Made by a program: the position numbers and the translations under genes
Part shown: positions 50,082 through 61,199 of the stretch, in pieces
How positions within the stretch are numbered: position 1 is the stretch's first letter
Layout: each line of letters opens with the position of its first letter
Notes under the pieces: generated by a model
What the model was told of the DNA's origin: nothing
The model's input: the letters and a program-made list of their open reading frames with translations, nothing else
Databases searched by the model: none
NCBI GenBank assembly: GCA_023634235.1
Contig: JAMKCF010000019.1
Location: forward strand, 9,193,684 to 9,257,683
DNA from: Pisaster brevispinus
Taxonomy: Eukaryota; Echinodermata; Asteroidea; Forcipulatida; Asteriidae
Reading direction: 5' to 3'
Length of the DNA stretch: 64,000 bases

Positions 50082-50366
50082 CTCGTTGACTGCCGCCTAC
50101 GAGTATATTCGTAGTAACAGGTGTAACGGATTCTGCCACTACGAGTATACTCGTAGAGAATGAAAGGCTTTTGTATTGTGGATTGAATACACTGGCATCA
50201 CTGAGAATGCAACAAATACGTTTCTGGCAGTGGTGAGGACACATCCTGAGAATTTGTATTACAACATGTAGACACCAACAATGTTTTACCTACTTGGTAT
50301 GCACGCATGCGCACCACACTTGGCAAATGGGAACGCCCTACGAATCTACGACTGGCAGTCAACGTG
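50082..50366. mobile_element. piggyBac-like MITE flanked by TTAA
   Basis: TTAA at 50078-50081 and 50367-50370 flank inverted termini CTCGTTGACTGCC and GGCAGTCAACGTG, which fits piggyBac-type TTAA targeting and terminus style. Inside are two palindromes, CTACGAGTATATTCGTAG and the perfect 18-bp CTACGAGTATACTCGTAG, near the left end, and CCTACGAATCTACGACT near the right. 285 bp, no transposase. Confidence 0.75.
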
Positions 50367-50370
50367 TTAA

Positions 50371-51060
50371 TAGATGACTCGATCGCATACAAACTGCAAG
50401 CTAACATTCAATCTCTGCAGCGCCCGTTAGTAAAAACCAAACGACGAATTGTTTTTACAACAACATTACGCGAGATTTAACTAATTGTAAGTGCAAGCCC
50501 AATTTATAATGATTTTCCCTTTTTTTATTTTATTTTATTTAATAAAATAAATTAGTTCTTAATAGCTAACTACTATTGCACAAATTTTCTGAATTAATTG
50601 TGGTGCATACATTGGAAACCGTCGTAAAAAAAAAGACAGTTTCAAATACTTGTTTAGTGGTACATGTAGACCAGTTAATTTCCAACATGTAACTTTTTAC
50701 CAACAGTTCTGAATTAAACTGTTTATTGTAACATTTGCAATACTATATACATTTTGTTTTTGTAATAAATAAAATACCACTTGGGGTTTGAGTTTAGATC
50801 CCCATGCAAAGAGTTCATGTTATAGTTATATAAAAATGTTAATGATAGGCTACTGTTAGAAAAGTCTTAAGAGAAAATAGGTTAGATAATTTGGACGGCT
50901 GCGAGTAATTTGTTTTACTGTGAAAGTTAGCAAGTTTTCCCATTGGTAATAGTTTTGTTAATTTTTTTTTTATCGCAATTAAGAATGAATCTACATGTAC
51001 TTCGAGATCTAACTAATTCAAACGAGCTAAAAATACAAGCACATGTGCTCACTGATTATA
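50371..51060. other. Intergenic, no gene recognised
   Basis: AT-rich; a TTTTATTTTATTTTATTTAA simple stretch lies near 50526. No coding signal. Confidence 0.4.
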
Positions 51061-53815
51061 AAGGTCATACCATTAATTGTTTTGTTTTATGTTAGTAATC
51101 ATAATTGTTAAGAAAGAGTTCATGTACATGTAGGCCTGACTTAGTAAGAGTGCTTGAACCCACCACTAATTATATAACATGTAGGCCTGACATATGTACA
51201 AGGTCTTGAACCCAAAAGAACCCCCCCCCCAAAGGAATTACCCACCTTAGTGAAACCACCTTTTCAAATAATTATAAACAAATAACATCAATATAAATTT
51301 GTCATTAATTTACTGTCATTGTATGTAATAATAAAGGGGGGTCTTCATGTGCCTTTAAGCGGACCCCAAGTCCCAACATGATTCTTTGTCTCATCTAATA
51401 CCCCTACCAGAGATTTCATTTCATTTAAGAGAATTTGTAATAATTGTTAAGAGAGAGTTCATCTACATGTGGGCCTGACTTATGTAAGAGGGCTTGAACC
51501 GAAACAAACCACCCACCACTAGTAATATAACCTTTTCAATTATTTATAAACAAATAACATAAATAATACTAATAAATTTGTTATTATTTTACCATCATTG
51601 TATGTAATAATATAAGGTGGTCTTCATGGGCCTTTAAGCGGACCCCAAGTCCCAACATTTTTTTTTTCCCCGCATCTAACACCCCTACCAGAGATTTCAT
51701 TGGACGATCATTATGTTCACAGATCGACACTTTTAAGTAGAGAATTCGGAACCATTTGTTGTATCAGACATAAAAATTGCCAGTTGGGTGTCGGCCTACA
51801 CTTTGTTTATGTTAATTATCACTATGTTTAGGTTAGTTCTAAAAAGCTAAGTTAGTTTATTTACATACATTAGTTATAGTTAGTGTTGAACTAAAGACTA
51901 ATGTTATTTTAACATATTTTTTCTGTGTTAGTTATTGTCATTATAATGTTAAAAAGTATCATTTTTAGCATGTCATCATTTTTACTTTAATTGAAGTAAC
52001 ACAATGAGAGGGTTTGTCACAAATAAAAACAATAATTAAAAACAGAAGTTATTTTAGATTTAGCTTTTGTATTTCGGGGGTTAAAATGGTCTAAAAATTA
52101 AATCATTGTTAGATGTTAAATGTCTTATTTTTTTTCTTTTTCAAAACCTACTTTAATTATGGCATATTAGTAGTAAAAATCTACTTTACAGTTATCATTA
52201 TAACATATGTATTGGCAAATTCGTGAACTACAAAAGACAACCAAAACATACATATAAACTTTGTCAACAAAGCCCTAACTTCAAATCATTTATCATTTGT
52301 TCTAAATGTAATGTTTATTCTTTTTTATAACTATCGTTATTACCTTGTGTGATCCCCCAGTCTGTAATTTTTTAGTTACAATTACCCCCCCCCCCCCCCA
52401 CTTCTGTCTAGCCTTTGTAACGTTAACTTTTTTTCTGTGGTTTGTTTTGTCATACTTTTGTTACCTGTGAAACTTTGCAGTATGAACATCTGTCTGTGAA
52501 TTTTAGGGGAAAAAAATAACGACAACACATTCCAGTGCATTTTCATGGGCCTTGTGGACAAACAATACCGTCCTCTTTCTATACGATACGATACAAAAAA
52601 TTTGTTATTGGTCGCAACATCTTCAACGACGATGATAGGGCGGTCTTCATGGGCCTTAAAGCGGACCCCAAGTCCCAACATTAATTTATTTGACTAATGT
52701 TATTTTAACATATTTTTTCTGTGTTAGTTATTGTCATTATAATGTTAAGAAGTATCATTTTTAGCATGTCATCATTTTTACTTAATTGAAGTAACACAAT
52801 GAGAGGATTTGTCACAAATAAAAACAATAATAATTAAAAACAGAAGTTATTTTAGATTTAGCTTTTGTATTTCGGGGGTTAAAATGGTCTAAAAATTAAA
52901 TCATTGTTAGATGTTAAATGTCTTATTTTTTTTCTTTTTCAAAACCTACTTTAATTATGGCATATTAGTAATAAAAATCTACTTTACAGTTATCATTATA
53001 ACATATGTATTGGCAAATTCGTGAACTACAAAAGACAACCAAAACATACATATAAACTTTGTCAACAAAGCCCTAACTTCAAATCATTTATCATTTGTTC
53101 TAAATGTAATGTTTATTCTTTTTTATAACTATCGTTATTACCTTGTGTGATCCCCCAGTCTGTAACATCTTCAACGACGATGATAGGGCGGTCTTCATGG
53201 GCCTTAAAGCGGACCCCAAGTCCCAACATTAATTTATTTGTCGCATCTAATACCCCTACCAGAGATTTCATTGGACAATCATTATGTTCACAGATCAACA
53301 CTTTTAAGAAGAGAATTCCAAACTAATTGTTGTATCAAACATAAAAATTTCTAGTTGGGTGTCGGCCTACACTTTGCTTATGTTAATTGTCACTATGTTT
53401 AAGTTAGTTCTAAAAAACTAAGTTAGTTTATTTACATGCATTAGTTATAGTTAGTGTTGAACCAAAGACTAATGTTAGTTAAATGTATTTTCTTCTGTGT
53501 TAGTTAATGTTAAAATGTATCATTTTTAGCATGTCATAATTGTTTACTTAATTTCTGTCGAGGACATTGTGCTCACTGATTATAAAGGTCATACCATTGA
53601 TTGTTTTGTTTTATGTTAGTAATCATCATTGTTAAGAAAGAGTTCATCTACATGTAGGCCTGACTTATGTAATGGGTTTTGACCCCACCACTAGTTATAT
53701 AACCTTTTCAATTAATCATAAACAAATAACATTAATGTTAATAGTAACTATCATTGTATGTAATAAAACTGAGCAGTCTTAATGGGCCTTAAAGCTGACC
53801 CCCAAATCCAGATAT
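51060..53815. repeat. Nested direct duplications
   Basis: The phrase TCTTCATGGGCC..AAGCGGACCCCAAGTCC occurs at about 51341, 51620, 52641, 53191 and, decayed, 53774. GAGTTCAT..ACATG.AGGCCTGACTTA occurs at about 51116, 51456 and 53640. A block of about 470 bp at 51897-52368 is repeated almost identically at 52693-53166, an offset of about 796 bp. Copy 2 lacks about 250 bp (52367-52617 of copy 1) at that point. A poly-C run (52385-52399) lies in the part missing from copy 2. No coding potential; a shared MLGLGVRFKAHED frame is a by-product of the repeat. Confidence 0.8.
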
Positions 53816-54690
53816 TAATGTGTTAATGTTTTATCATGAGTTTTTAGTTTATACATAGCAACATTTTCAGATTTAAGCACCAATATACTACTTTGTATTT
53901 GTAATGAGTTCATTTAATTTCTAGTCATTTAATTATCAAACATGAAGCCATAACTAGAAATCATTAATAGTTTTTGTATAAATAACAGTTAATATACATA
54001 TATCTTTTTATTATTAATTCCTTGTTTGATCCGCAACTTTGTAATTTTTTGGTAACAGGACAAGTTTTTCCCCCTTCAGTCTAGCCTTTTCCATAATTCA
54101 ATTTTCTATGTTTTTAAATATTTATTTCTAACCTTTTTTATAGTATAACTAATTTTAACATGTATTATCATAAATTAGTTATTTGTGTAATTTTGTACTA
54201 TGAAAATTTGTATGTCATTTATGGATAAAAATTAAAGGTTAAGAATGTACACACTCCTGTGCATTTTCATGGGTCTTGACAAACAACGCCCTTTTTTCTG
54301 TACCAGACAAAAACTTTACTATTGCCTGAATAATTTTCAATGCGCGATAACTTTATGTTCGCCCGACTCACGCTCGAACCCATCAGCAGCAGCCTCGCTT
54401 CTGTACCTAACATAATCCAGATTGTTACCCCCAAAAATGTGGCAAAACCTACAACATCAAATTTACTATATACAGCACTGATAAATTTTAACATCACAAA
54501 CAGTATAAATGCAGAACATTCAGTTCTTGATTAGTGTTGCTAAGGAATCTCAGGTGATTTATCAAACATCTCAAAATGGACTCATAATCTTCTAACTAAA
54601 AATAAAAAATATTTTATAAGTACACCATCGCAAGCATTTTATTTCAGTCAGTTTTAAATTTTGCCAAAAACATCCTGGTCGATTAGTTAA
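53816..54690. other. Intergenic, no gene recognised
   Basis: AT-rich. A 76-codon frame (54267-54497, - strand) looks hydrophobic in part but shows no known domain. No element ends were recognised. Confidence 0.4.
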
Positions 54691-55050
54691 AAGCAGGGCC
54701 ACCAACGTGCAGGTTCCAGGATACCAGCCCCATCACGCTTTCCAGATCGTCAGGGCCATTGCACCTCCCATAAGGAAGGGTCCGGTCCGCCACCCCAAGG
54801 CGAACAAGTCCCCGAGGCAGTCCCCTACTGTAGTAACGCGGTCCACTAGCCCCACGGCCTAGACTAGGGACTACTCCCGTTAGTCAACCGATTGTGATCA
54901 CACCAGAACCATCCTACCCGCTGAGGAGCCTGATGCACCTTTAAGATCAACCACCGACTGTCACCCCGGCCGGAAGTAGGACCCCACATGCCACGTGCAA
55001 GTGTCCAGGTCCCTTTAACTATTCGGAATTTTTCCGTGTTTCTACCACCA
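54690..55050. other. GC-rich segment of unknown origin
   Basis: Composition changes abruptly from AT-rich to GC-rich (CCACGGCCTAGACTAGGG, CACCCCGGCCGGAAG). No open frame with a known domain, no recognisable RNA gene. It runs directly into the 21-bp minisatellite. Confidence 0.45.
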
Positions 55051-55203
55051 TCGATTCCGAATCGCCGCACCACCAAATCGGAACGCCGCACCACCAAATC
55101 GGAACGCCGCACCACCAAATCGGAACGCCGCACCACCATATCGTAACGCCGCACCACCATATCGTAACGCCGCACCACCAAATCGGAACGCCGCACCACC
55201 AAG
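55051..55203. repeat. 21-bp minisatellite, about 7 units
   Basis: The unit AAATCGGAACGCCGCACCACC repeats about seven times with two variants carrying ATATCGTAACG. Because 21 is a multiple of three, two - strand frames stay open as heptapeptide repeats. I do not regard those as genes. Confidence 0.9.
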
Positions 55204-55324
55204 GCTCTAAGATCGCAAATTTCACTGCGCTAAAAATGCGTATGTGCTTGCTTGCTTGCAATGGTGTACTTATTTACAAGATGTTTACTGTACAGTGCTG
55301 CAAAAACAGCCCACTATACGACGA

Positions 55325-55556
55325 TTAACAAAAAACATCAAACATCAAGCTAACACATCTACATAATGTTACTGTTGAAGACAACAAACTCCTAGGTTGT
55401 TCATTCATGATTGCTTGATGAACAGCTAAGATGTCTTGATGATAGCGATGTTTACATACGCGTTGCTCTCCTTCATACCGTGTAGCCTTCAAGGTGTCAG
55501 TAGTGGTGACTCCGTCTGCACTTGATTCCAGAGAACTATTAGTTACATCTCTGGCT
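55325..55556 (-). CDS. Candidate terminal exon of the repeat-exon gene (hypothetical)
   Basis: On the - strand a CCTTTCAGAG acceptor region is followed by about 76 open codons to TAA (55327-55325). If splicing uses the AG at CAGAG|CC, entry is G|CC, the same phase-1 junction as the 87-nt repeats upstream. The predicted peptide begins ARDVTNSSLESSADGVTTTD, is Ser/Thr-rich first and has four Cys later, with no known domain. It could be the last exon of the array gene or an accidental open frame. Confidence 0.3.
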
Positions 55557-56119
55557 CTGAAAGGTCAAGTATACAGATTAATAAGCTGCATGCAAGCCAG
55601 CAATTTTAATGTGCAAAATCCATTGCAGGGGTAGTTAAAAACTAGTGATTATTATTCTTTCTTAAACCATACAATGATGAAAGATTTTGAAATGATAGAG
55701 TCTTCATGGTTTTGTTACTTTAGTTTTTAACATTGTCCTTTTTAACAACAAAACAATTTTTTGAAGCTACAAAAAAAAGTTTATTCCTGATCAGGACATT
55801 ACAAAAAGGACAAGTTCATAGAAAATTTCCTCAAACCAATTTTAAATCTAAAAATGTGTGGGGTATGAACGTTATTATCAGTGAGCTCTCTCTCAAAATG
55901 AAATTTAGAGAGCAAATGGCACCCAAATCTAAATTTATACACCAAGCTAAGAATTTGTCTTGATATTTGTGCTAAGCACGGAGAAGATGAATTTTCCCCA
56001 AATCTTTTAAACCAAACAGAAAAAAAAACACAACCCAACCATTCACAACTAAAATGACTACCAAACGAACAAGCATCTTTAGACTGAACTGTAATGCTAC
56101 AAATAGTTTGGGATTTCAC

Positions 56120-59100
56120 CTTTAACTGTAAAGTGCAGCTCCTTCATATTAGGTTGGTCTTTGACATCTACTTGTTGACGGGTAGATATCTTTGGAGGTC
56201 TTATAGCCTTTCTGTAACTCAAACAAATGTGGGTAGGGTCTAGTATTAATACAAAATTGCCTGCAGATCAACTATAAATAGCATTATCCCCCTAATGGTG
56301 GGTTATTATCGCCCTCTTTTGTCCTACCCACAGCGCCCCGGAGCATGCCCGCATGTGAGCATCCTCGCTTCTCAAGTTTCCACCAAAGCTTCCAAGTTGG
56401 AACCCAGAAGATCCACATAGAACCTGAACCATGTGTCCCTGGGGAAATCCTATGTACTGCCCTTTTGCAAAGAGGGAGGAGCTGACCTCTCCCTAGAGGG
56501 AGAGGCAGACAGAATAGGTGTCACATCCCCAGGATTTCCCTGCTCATAGGTTCCACCTTCAGTATACACATCTTGCCAATATAAAAGCATCACTCCCTGA
56601 CACCATGCACCATGTGACCCATGACCAATAGGGTGGGCAGTCACTGGCCAGTCAGGTTGCCCATAAAAAAGCATCACTCCCTGACACCAGGCATCATGTG
56701 ACCCATGACCAATAGGGTTCAGCAGTCACTGGCCAGTCAGGTTGCCAATAAAAAAGCATCGCTGCCTGACACCATGCACCATGCAATCCATTTTGAGCTG
56801 AGTATTTTGAGAATTTAAGGAATTTACCTTTTACGAGAGAGTGCATTTAGCTCATTTGTCATGATAAACCAGTCTCAGACATCTACTTGTTGACGGGTAG
56901 GTATCTTTGGAGATGCTAAGCCTGACTGCAACACAAACAAAAACCAAAATTTGAAATAATTAGTGTGTAAGAATGTCACCCACCTTTAAAACAGTAAAGC
57001 TGAGATAACTTTGCTTTTACTTTAGGATTTGTGCGTGCATACTTTCAAGCAGCAACAAAATGGTTGGAGAAACTCAAGTATTTTGGGAATATTTTTATTG
57101 TTGCATACAGAGTGAGCCAGAAGTAATTTTTATTTTACTTGGGGGGATGGGACATCATTTGCCAAAAACAGTTCTCTTGAGGACTGGTGTTGGTATGTTC
57201 TACATCATCAGTGAGCTCTCAGAATGAAACTTATCTAGCGAATGACATGCAAAAACAAAAAAGAAATTTTGTCTTGATATTTGTGAAGCATCCTAAGGGA
57301 CTTTCCAATATCTTTCAAACCTGAGTAAAAAAACAAAACTCAGCCGGTCAACTCTTAAATGATTGCCAAACAACATACGAACCTCTTTGAATAAATTGTA
57401 TACTAAAAGAAAATAACTGTTATTTACTTCAGCTTCAACAAGAGCAACAAAATGCATTCTGCACAACACAGCTCCATTTGGGACCAAAAGTATACTTTTG
57501 GGGAATTCACCTTTTACTGGAGAGTGCAGCTCCTTTATCATAGGCCGGTCTTGGACATCTACTTGTTGACGGGTAGATGTCTTAGGAGATGCTAAGCCTT
57601 TCTGCAACATGAAATAAAAAACACAATCTGCAATGTTTATTGTTAATACTCGTCATTAAACAATTACATGAACTGCTGTTTTCTTAGGATTTTTTTCTGT
57701 GCTTTCAATAAAAATGTAAATGAAGAAAAAACATTGAAAGCAGCAAAAAAATTACTAGAGAAACTGATCAAATCAGGATTATTTTTATTGTTGTAAGCAA
57801 CAGTAACTCATGGGATGTTCTCTCAAAGATTTGTGTGGGTATGAACTTCATTTGTATGAGGCTTATCTTGCAATTGGCATTGAGAATTTATCTTACCAAA
57901 AGCTAACAGCAGAGCAACAACAAACATTCTGCGCAATTATTACAGAGCCCCCTTTGGGACCAGGGGTAAATATTAAAGGTATACTTTTTGAATATTCACC
58001 TGTTACTGGAGAGTGCAGCTCATTTATCATAGGCCGGTCTTGGACATCTACTTGTTGACGGGTAGATGTCTTTGGAAATAGAAAGCCTTGCTGCAACACA
58101 AACAATATCAGAATTATTTTGATTGCTGTTTTTATTTTGATTTAAGCAAAATCGAGATACATAGTTTTTGCACTGACAGGAAATGAACTGACAGGAAATG
58201 AACTAAGTTATTTAGTGGCGAGAATGAGGGTACATGTTGGACTAATCGGTTGATACAGCATCCCATGGCCCTGCCTGTGGACTCGTCCAGCACTTGGCAG
58301 CAATGTCCCGGTACACAGGAAAACTGCCCACAGAGGACACACCAGAAATATAGTGATATCTCCTAACAACAGCCAGTGAATTCCCTATCTACACTGGAGT
58401 TGGCCATGCAGTTTTGACTGCCATGGGGCTCATAACCAGTAGTGAAAGTTCTGCCACATCAAGGAGCCTGGGAAAGCTTTGGTGGCCTTGTGGACTGTAA
58501 GGCAATAGCAAATGTGGCGTCTCTTGTTCCAAAAGCCAAGAGTATACTTTGGGGGAATCTACCTTTCACTGGAGAGTGCAGCTCCTTTAACACAGCCTGG
58601 TTTTGGACATCTATTTGTTGGCGGGTAGACGTCTTTGCAGATGCTAAGCCTGACTGCAACACAAACAAGTTGCACAGATTGCAACATTAATGTTTGAAAT
58701 ATTCCCAATCATTCAAACAGTCAGGTTCAAATATCTTGTTTAAGCCTGCAAATTTGTTTTTATACTTTTAAATAAAGTGAAGAATACAAACATTGTAAGC
58801 AACAAAAAGAGAAACTCTTGCATTTCAGAATCTTTCTAATGCTGCAATCAAAATCAGCAAAAGTAACTTGGGGGATGTCAAATGTAAATGTTGGAGAATT
58901 CACCTTTTACTGGAGAGAGCAGCTCCTTTGTCACAGGCTGGTCTTGGACATCTACTTGTTGACAGCTAGATGTCGTTGAAGATGCTAAGCCTGACTGCAA
59001 CACAAACAAAATGCACAATTTGCAGCATTTAGTGTTTAAGAAAATTGCCCATCATAACAACAGTTAGTTTTAGATAAATTGCTTTAACCTGAGGTGTTTT

Positions 59101-59674
59101 CTATACTTTCGATCAAAATGAAATGAATGAAAACAATGAAGGCAACAACAAAATGTTTTGAGAACTTGATGCATATTAGGACCATTACAAATGTTGCAAT
59201 CAAAATAAGCAACAGTAACTCTGGGGATGTCATTCGCTTGAAACAGTTCTCTTGAAGATTGATTCTGATATGAACTTAACTATCTGTGAGCTCCCCCCCC
59301 CCTCTCTCTCTCTCTCTCTCTCAGGATAAATTCAATCAAGTAAATTGCATGCAACATAAACCAAAAGCTAAGAGTATGCTTTTGGGGGAATTTACTCTTT
59401 ACTTGAGAGTGCACTTCAGTTTTTAACATGGACAATAAAATAATCTTTTCTTTTAACTGATAACAAATGATTGCCAAACATCATACAAATAACTTCGGGA
59501 TGAGTTGAAGAGCTGCAAGAAAATGACTGATATTATTACAGAGCACCATTTGGGACAAAGGGTAAATATTGAAAGTATACTTTCACCCTTTACTGGAGAG
59601 TGCACCTCCTTTATCATAGGCTGGTCTGGGACATCATACTTGTTGATGAGTAGATGTCTTTGAAGATGCTAAGC
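56120..59674 (-). CDS. Tandem array of phase-1 exon repeats encoding a 29-residue unit (unknown gene)
   Basis: Seven related units in - strand order: 59674-59587, 58990-58904, 58649-58563, 58086-58000, 57597-57511, 56921-56828, 56207-56120. Each follows GTTGCAG or similar and ends AAAAG|GTGAA or GTAAA. Four (58990, 58649, 58086, 57597) are exactly 87 nt. They are entered through a split G|G.. codon and leave by the same phase, so any number can be spliced in frame. The encoded unit starts GLASPKTSTRQQVDVQD and ends KELHSPVK: polar, Pro/Ser/Lys-rich, probably disordered. The 59674 and 56207 units have 1-nt indels and the 56921 unit has a TGA. Introns are also repeated (ATTTTTATTGTTGCA, AACTC..GGGGATGTC). 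A further small exon-like piece may lie at 60165-60127. I recognise no family; it may be transcribed and variable, or a decaying array. Confidence 0.4.
56290..56790. repeat. Inserted sequence with an 85-bp tandem repeat
   Basis: GC-richer than its surroundings, lying between the 56120 and 56828 exon units. From about 56580 a unit starting AAAAGCATCACTCCCTGACA and containing CACTGGCCAGTCAGGTTGCC repeats at offsets of 84-86 bp, two full copies and a third partial. The left part (GGGTTATTATCGCCCTCTTT) could be a retroelement end, but I cannot place it. Confidence 0.55.
59297..59323. repeat. C run and (CT)n microsatellite
   Basis: Eleven or so C residues followed by about ten CT dinucleotides, in an intron-like spacer of the exon array. 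A decayed donor-side remnant of another unit (GAGAGTGCACTTCAG) follows at about 59400-59425. Confidence 0.85.
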
Positions 59675-61199
59675 TGGACTGCAACACAAACAAAATGAAA
59701 TTTTTTGTTTTACTTTCAGTCCAAAAAAAAATGAAGAAAACCAACATTTGTAGAAGAAAAAAACTGTTTGGAGGAACTTATGCATATCATGATCATTTTG
59801 ATTGTTGCAATTAAAATAAGCAACAGTAATTTTGTGTGAGGTCAAATGCCAGAAACAGTTCCCTTGAGGATAGAGTGCTGGTATGAACTTTATTTATCAG
59901 TGAGCTCTCACAATGACACTTATCTAGCAAATGATACACACTAATTTCTTTTACCCAAAACTAAGAATTGGAATGTCACGATATCTGTGTTTATAACATG
60001 AAGCATCCTTATTACTTTCCAAATATCTTTTTTTTTAAACACAAAAACAACAATAAAAACACAACCCAGCCTTTCAACTCTGAATTTCTTGCCAAATAAC
60101 ATACACACATATGTGAAGGAAAATACTTTGCCTCATTCCAGTCCTTGAAGATTGTCCACTTTCACCTGCAAAAGAATCATACAACAATGTCACAATAAAG
60201 ACACCAAAAAAACCTGTTGGATGTCGAAAAACAGAGGTAAATGTAAAAGGAAAGTTTTCCATGTTCAGCTTCTGTGGAACCAGGAATGGTACAAGGGCAA
60301 ATTCAAGGCAAGTCAACCTTCTAGTGCAAAATGAAACTAGAATTCCAACTAGTTTTGTTTAGAAATCCAGTAGTGCATTGGACATTTGTTTTTGTGCCCA
60401 AATTATCAGCATTTTTGTATCTTCAGGCCTTGAGCAGTTTTGTTTCCCTGACTTGCCTCCAGTCAGCTGTACATAGCTTGCATACATTTTGACAACCCGG
60501 AGTGAAATGTTTGATTAGCCTGTAGGGTTTATACCTAAGAAGCAGGTTTGAGTAGCCCTCAGCAATGTTGGTGTTCATCAGGCTAGGGACTAAATTGCGC
60601 TGTTTGGGTATGTTACCCCAATGTGGGTTGATCATGTCTCTTTATCTAGGCCTATAGTTACTTCTCAGGACCTGAGGGTTGAAATTGGTATTACGGTTAG
60701 CAAATTGTAAGACTTTTAACTCACAATAAACATACTTCTTAGCATCCTTTCCCTGTCTCAGACCTCATCACCTAAATGTCTGTATTCAACTAGTTAAGAC
60801 ATTTTGACTGTGAGGGCCAACTACCAAGATTACCCCTGTCAGCTGGAAGTGACAAGGAAATTGTACAAGGCATCATTAAGGATGAGGCCGTCTCACTGAT
60901 GGTTGGGAACTGAAGAATTCTGAGGCACCTGGGGGAGTGAGTGTGAGGCTCTCCTCCTATGGCCTCACATACATTTCAATTATATGGCAGATAAGTCTTT
61001 ACACAGCTGGAAAGTATATTTCATGCTAGTCGTCAGCTTCACACTGTACATTGACTAGCAACATCTATGCTGAAGACAGGACTGCTCTTCCAAATTGTTG
61101 TGTACCTTGGACATCTCGTTTGTAGAATTTTGTGAACGTGTTCACTGATGACTAATCTGCTGTTAGTAGGATTTGAGATGTTGATACATTTGTGTACTT
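59675..61199. other. Spacer between exon array and DIRS-like element
   Basis: Contains the possible 39-nt phase-1 exon at 60165-60127 on the - strand (after TTTTGCAG) and otherwise mixed sequence. The 3' end of the DIRS-like element may extend left of 61200 but I could not recognise it. Confidence 0.35.

Noticed and set aside
52382..53301. Two related frames starting MLGLGVRFKAHED on the - strand
   Set aside because: The similarity comes from duplicated DNA (52619-52690 and 53168-53239); the frames diverge and end in unrelated sequence.
54864..55261. Open - strand frames made of seven-residue repeats
   Set aside because: Produced by a 21-bp minisatellite whose unit length is a multiple of three; two different frames are open equally well.
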